Below are positions 62,467-64,000 of a stretch of 64,000 nt of DNA, piece after piece. The notes under the pieces are model-generated. The model searched no databases. It was not told the origin of the DNA and was given only the letters and a program-made list of their open reading frames with translations. A program made the position numbers and the translations under genes. Each line of letters begins with the position of its first letter. The first letter of the stretch is position 1. The stretch comes from Acetoanaerobium pronyense (lineage in GTDB: Bacteria > Bacillota > Clostridia > Peptostreptococcales > Filifactoraceae), in assembly GCF_017874355.1 (NCBI RefSeq), contig NZ_JAGGLI010000004.1, forward strand, positions 1 through 64,000. Reading direction: 5' to 3'.

Positions 62467-62574
62467 AGTAATTAAATTTCATACAAAAAATTCTTTGATG
62501 AATATAAACTAGGTAATGGGATATATATCTTACAAGAATTATAAAACCTTTATTAAAAGAGGAGATGGTATTTT

Positions 62575-63297
62575 ATGAAACCACTTATAGGACTAACAAC
62601 TAATTTTATCATTTCCAATGAAAGTGCAACAAAAGGCCAAGAAAGATATTTTCTAGTAAGCGAAAATGTAAAAATGGTTGAAGAAGCTGGAGGAAGTTGC
62701 GTACTTTTTCCTCATACTCATGACACAGAAACCTTTGAAAGATATCTAGACCTTGTAGATGGAATCATACTTACTGGAGGAATAGATATAAACCCTATGT
62801 TTTATGGGGAAGAGCCCCTTGAAAAGCTTGGATATTTTAATACAAAAAAAGACTTCTTTGACGTAGAGCTTACAAAAAAAGCAATCCAAAGAGGTATTCC
62901 AGTACTTGGTATAGATCGAGGATTACAAGTACTAAATGTTGCTATGGGAGGAAGTCTCTACCAAGATATTTCTTATATGGGAGGAAACCCAATAAAGCAC
63001 TTTCAATCATCAATACTAAGTGAAAAGTCCCACTCTGTTGTAATAGAACAAAACTCATATCTTTTCGAAATATTTGATCAAGACAGAATATTTGTAAATA
63101 GCTTTCATCATCAGGCAATCAAAGAGCTTGGAAAAGATTTAGTTGTCACAGCTAAGGCTTCAGATGGAGTTATAGAAGGGATTGAGTATGCTGGAAGCTC
63201 ATTTGCTATGGGAGTCCAGTGGCAGCCAGAGTTTATGGGAAGTGAATATGAAGAACAGAAAAAAATATTTGATTTTTTTATAGAAAGGTGCAAATAA
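62575..63297 (+). CDS. C26-family gamma-glutamyl hydrolase-like protein, catalytic residues replaced
   Basis: A 240-residue class I glutamine amidotransferase-like protein of the C26/PuuD group (gamma-glutamyl-GABA hydrolase). The fold markers GIILTGGIDINP and FHHQAIKEL are intact. The nucleophile position, normally Cys in GICRG, is Asp in LGIDRGLQVLN (D114, codon GAT at 62914-62916). The catalytic His of WHPE is Gln in QWQPE (Q217). Only Glu219 of the triad remains. The protein is therefore unlikely to hydrolyse by the usual thioester route. Context: a flavin oxidoreductase gene follows. Ribosome binding site AGAGGAGATGG. Confidence 0.88.
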   Translation: MKPLIGLTTNFIISNESATKGQERYFLVSENVKMVEEAGGSCVLFPHTHDTETFERYLDLVDGIILTGGIDINPMFYGEEPLEKLGYFNTKKDFFDVELTKKAIQRGIPVLGIDRGLQVLNVAMGGSLYQDISYMGGNPIKHFQSSILSEKSHSVVIEQNSYLFEIFDQDRIFVNSFHHQAIKELGKDLVVTAKASDGVIEGIEYAGSSFAMGVQWQPEFMGSEYEEQKKIFDFFIERCK

Positions 63298-63311
63298 TAT
63301 AAATAAATTAG

Positions 63312-63338
63312 AGAGAGGGTGATTTTAGCCCTCTTTGA
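63312..63338 (+). terminator. weak hairpin after the C26-like gene
   Basis: AGAGGG (63314-63319) and CCCTCT (63329-63334) with a 9-nt loop, followed by TTGATT. Modest terminator candidate. Confidence 0.45.
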
Positions 63339-63372
63339 TTATTTGTAAATAATTAAAAAGGGGCTGATATCA

Positions 63373-64000
63373 ATAAAAACACTATTTGACAAAACCAAAA
63401 TCAAAAATATGAATCTCAAAAATAGAATTATAAGGTCTGCAACATGGGAGCAACTTGCAGATGAAGATGGGATGCCGACAAAAGAGCTACTCAATATATA
63501 TGAAGACTTATCAAGCAAGGATGTGGGCACTATAATTACGGGGTATGCCTATGTAGTGAAAGATGAGCAGCCCAATCCAGGGATGATGGGGATATACGAT
63601 GACAAATTTATAGAAGCATACAAACCTCTTACTGAACTAGTTCATAAAAATAACTGCAATATAATAATGCAAATAGTGTATGGTGGCTCTAGTACTAGAT
63701 TTAATACAAAGAGTAGAACTATATGGGGTCCTTCAGAAGTTGAAAACCCTTCCTCAAAAATTACTCCTAAGGAAATATCAAAAAACGAAATTAAGCTGTT
63801 GATAAATGCTTTCGCAGATTCATCCCTTAGAGCTAAAAAATCTGGATTTGATGGTGTACAGCTTCATGGAGCACATGGATATCTCTATAGTCAGTTCTTA
63901 TCTCCATTTTTTAATAAGCGTGAAGATGAATATGGAGGAAGTATTGAAAATAGAGCTAGAATAATTTTTGAAACTCTAGAAGCTATTAAAGATAAGGTTG
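63373..64000 (+). CDS. Old-Yellow-Enzyme-type NADH:flavin oxidoreductase (partial, runs off window)
   Basis: The first ~209 residues of an OYE/enoate-reductase family protein. It begins IKTLFDKTKIKNMNLKNR, has IIRSATWEQLADEDGMPTKE, IIMQIVYGGSS and the substrate/FMN block GFDGVQLHGAHGYLYSQFLS followed by NKREDEYGGSIENR. Such enzymes reduce activated double bonds; the C-terminus, which would show iron-sulfur or FAD domains, lies beyond 64000. The start is odd: the AAAAAGGGG (63355-63363) is spaced for an ATA codon at 63373, and no ATG, GTG or TTG exists in frame before ATG 63409, which would cut off a conserved segment. Confidence 0.85.
   Translation, partial: MKTLFDKTKIKNMNLKNRIIRSATWEQLADEDGMPTKELLNIYEDLSSKDVGTIITGYAYVVKDEQPNPGMMGIYDDKFIEAYKPLTELVHKNNCNIIMQIVYGGSSTRFNTKSRTIWGPSEVENPSSKITPKEISKNEIKLLINAFADSSLRAKKSGFDGVQLHGAHGYLYSQFLSPFFNKREDEYGGSIENRARIIFETLEAIKDKV

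Noticed and set aside
62575-63297. Active gamma-glutamyl-GABA hydrolase (PuuD)
   Set aside because: Both the nucleophile Cys and the catalytic His are replaced, so the standard activity should not be assigned.
1-64000. CRISPR array, tRNA, rRNA or prophage genes
   Set aside because: No regularly spaced direct repeats, no cloverleaf-like segment with CCA-adjacent stems, and no phage structural or integrase genes were seen.

Overview
The window comes from a low-GC, Gram-positive anaerobe, most likely a member of the Clostridia. The signs are strong AGGAGG ribosome binding sites, frequent TTG starts, T-box, purine and cobalamin leader RNAs, a CIRCE operator, an Mrp/NifX-family cluster typical of anaerobes, and no respiratory chain genes. 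I would not name a genus from this sequence. No rRNA, tRNA, CRISPR array or prophage was found. The only mobile element is one IS200-type insertion.

Region by region. 0.3-2.4 kb: a D-cysteine desulfhydrase-like PLP enzyme, and a tryptophan transporter (trpP) behind a tryptophan T-box. 2.3-11.8 kb: a divergent catabolic locus. A lactate-permease-family carrier faces a PucR-type activator that leads an operon with an orphan EIIC-like membrane protein, the three oxamate carbamoyltransferase subunits (AllF/FdrA, AllG, AllH) and a carbamate kinase. Its expected role is ATP recovery from a carbamoylated product of purine or allantoin breakdown. Two identical inverted repeats lie in the divergent promoter region. 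11.9-14.3 kb: cobalt ECF transporter CbiMQO under a cobalamin riboswitch. 14.4-21.0 kb: a FakA-FakB fusion between two membrane proteins, a PAS/GGDEF/HD-GYP cyclic-di-GMP protein, a DJ-1 family protein and an HD hydrolase.

21.1-24.3 kb: an IS200 element has landed in the 3' end of an amino acid ABC transporter operon. That operon is preceded by a 31-codon leader peptide carrying three consecutive Cys codons and a terminator, a classical-looking cysteine attenuator that points to a cystine importer. 24.4-26.6 kb: a TVP38 membrane protein and a flavin disulfide reductase interrupted by an in-frame amber codon. 26.6-30.4 kb: a DUF134 regulator, two NifX-like proteins and three MinD/Mrp ATPases, resembling the orange-protein (ORP) clusters of anaerobes. 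30.5-34.1 kb: an orphan class I isoprenoid-synthase-fold protein, a DMT exporter and a TPR protein. 34.1-36.5 kb: guanine riboswitch, xpt and a purine permease. 36.7-39.9 kb: an NlpC/P60 cell wall hydrolase and a two-component system. 40-52.6 kb: mostly housekeeping and small metabolic genes (ECF S component with class V aminotransferase, dipeptidase, TtcA, Tag, NnrD, MgtE, FAH, Nudix).

52.6-56.9 kb: a heat-shock operon hsp20-cbpA-clpB with a promoter directly overlapped by CIRCE. 56.9-64 kb: a eukaryote-like glycogen branching enzyme, a DegV protein, a nitroreductase-like protein, a secreted stalk-domain protein, a C26-family pseudo-amidotransferase lacking both its nucleophile Cys and catalytic His, and the start of an Old-Yellow-Enzyme-type oxidoreductase that runs off the window.

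The observations I consider most worth following are the cysteine leader peptide/attenuator, the dead C26 amidotransferase, the paired operators in the oxamate carbamoyltransferase locus, the amber-interrupted flavoenzyme, and the DUF134 promoter with two copies of a palindrome.
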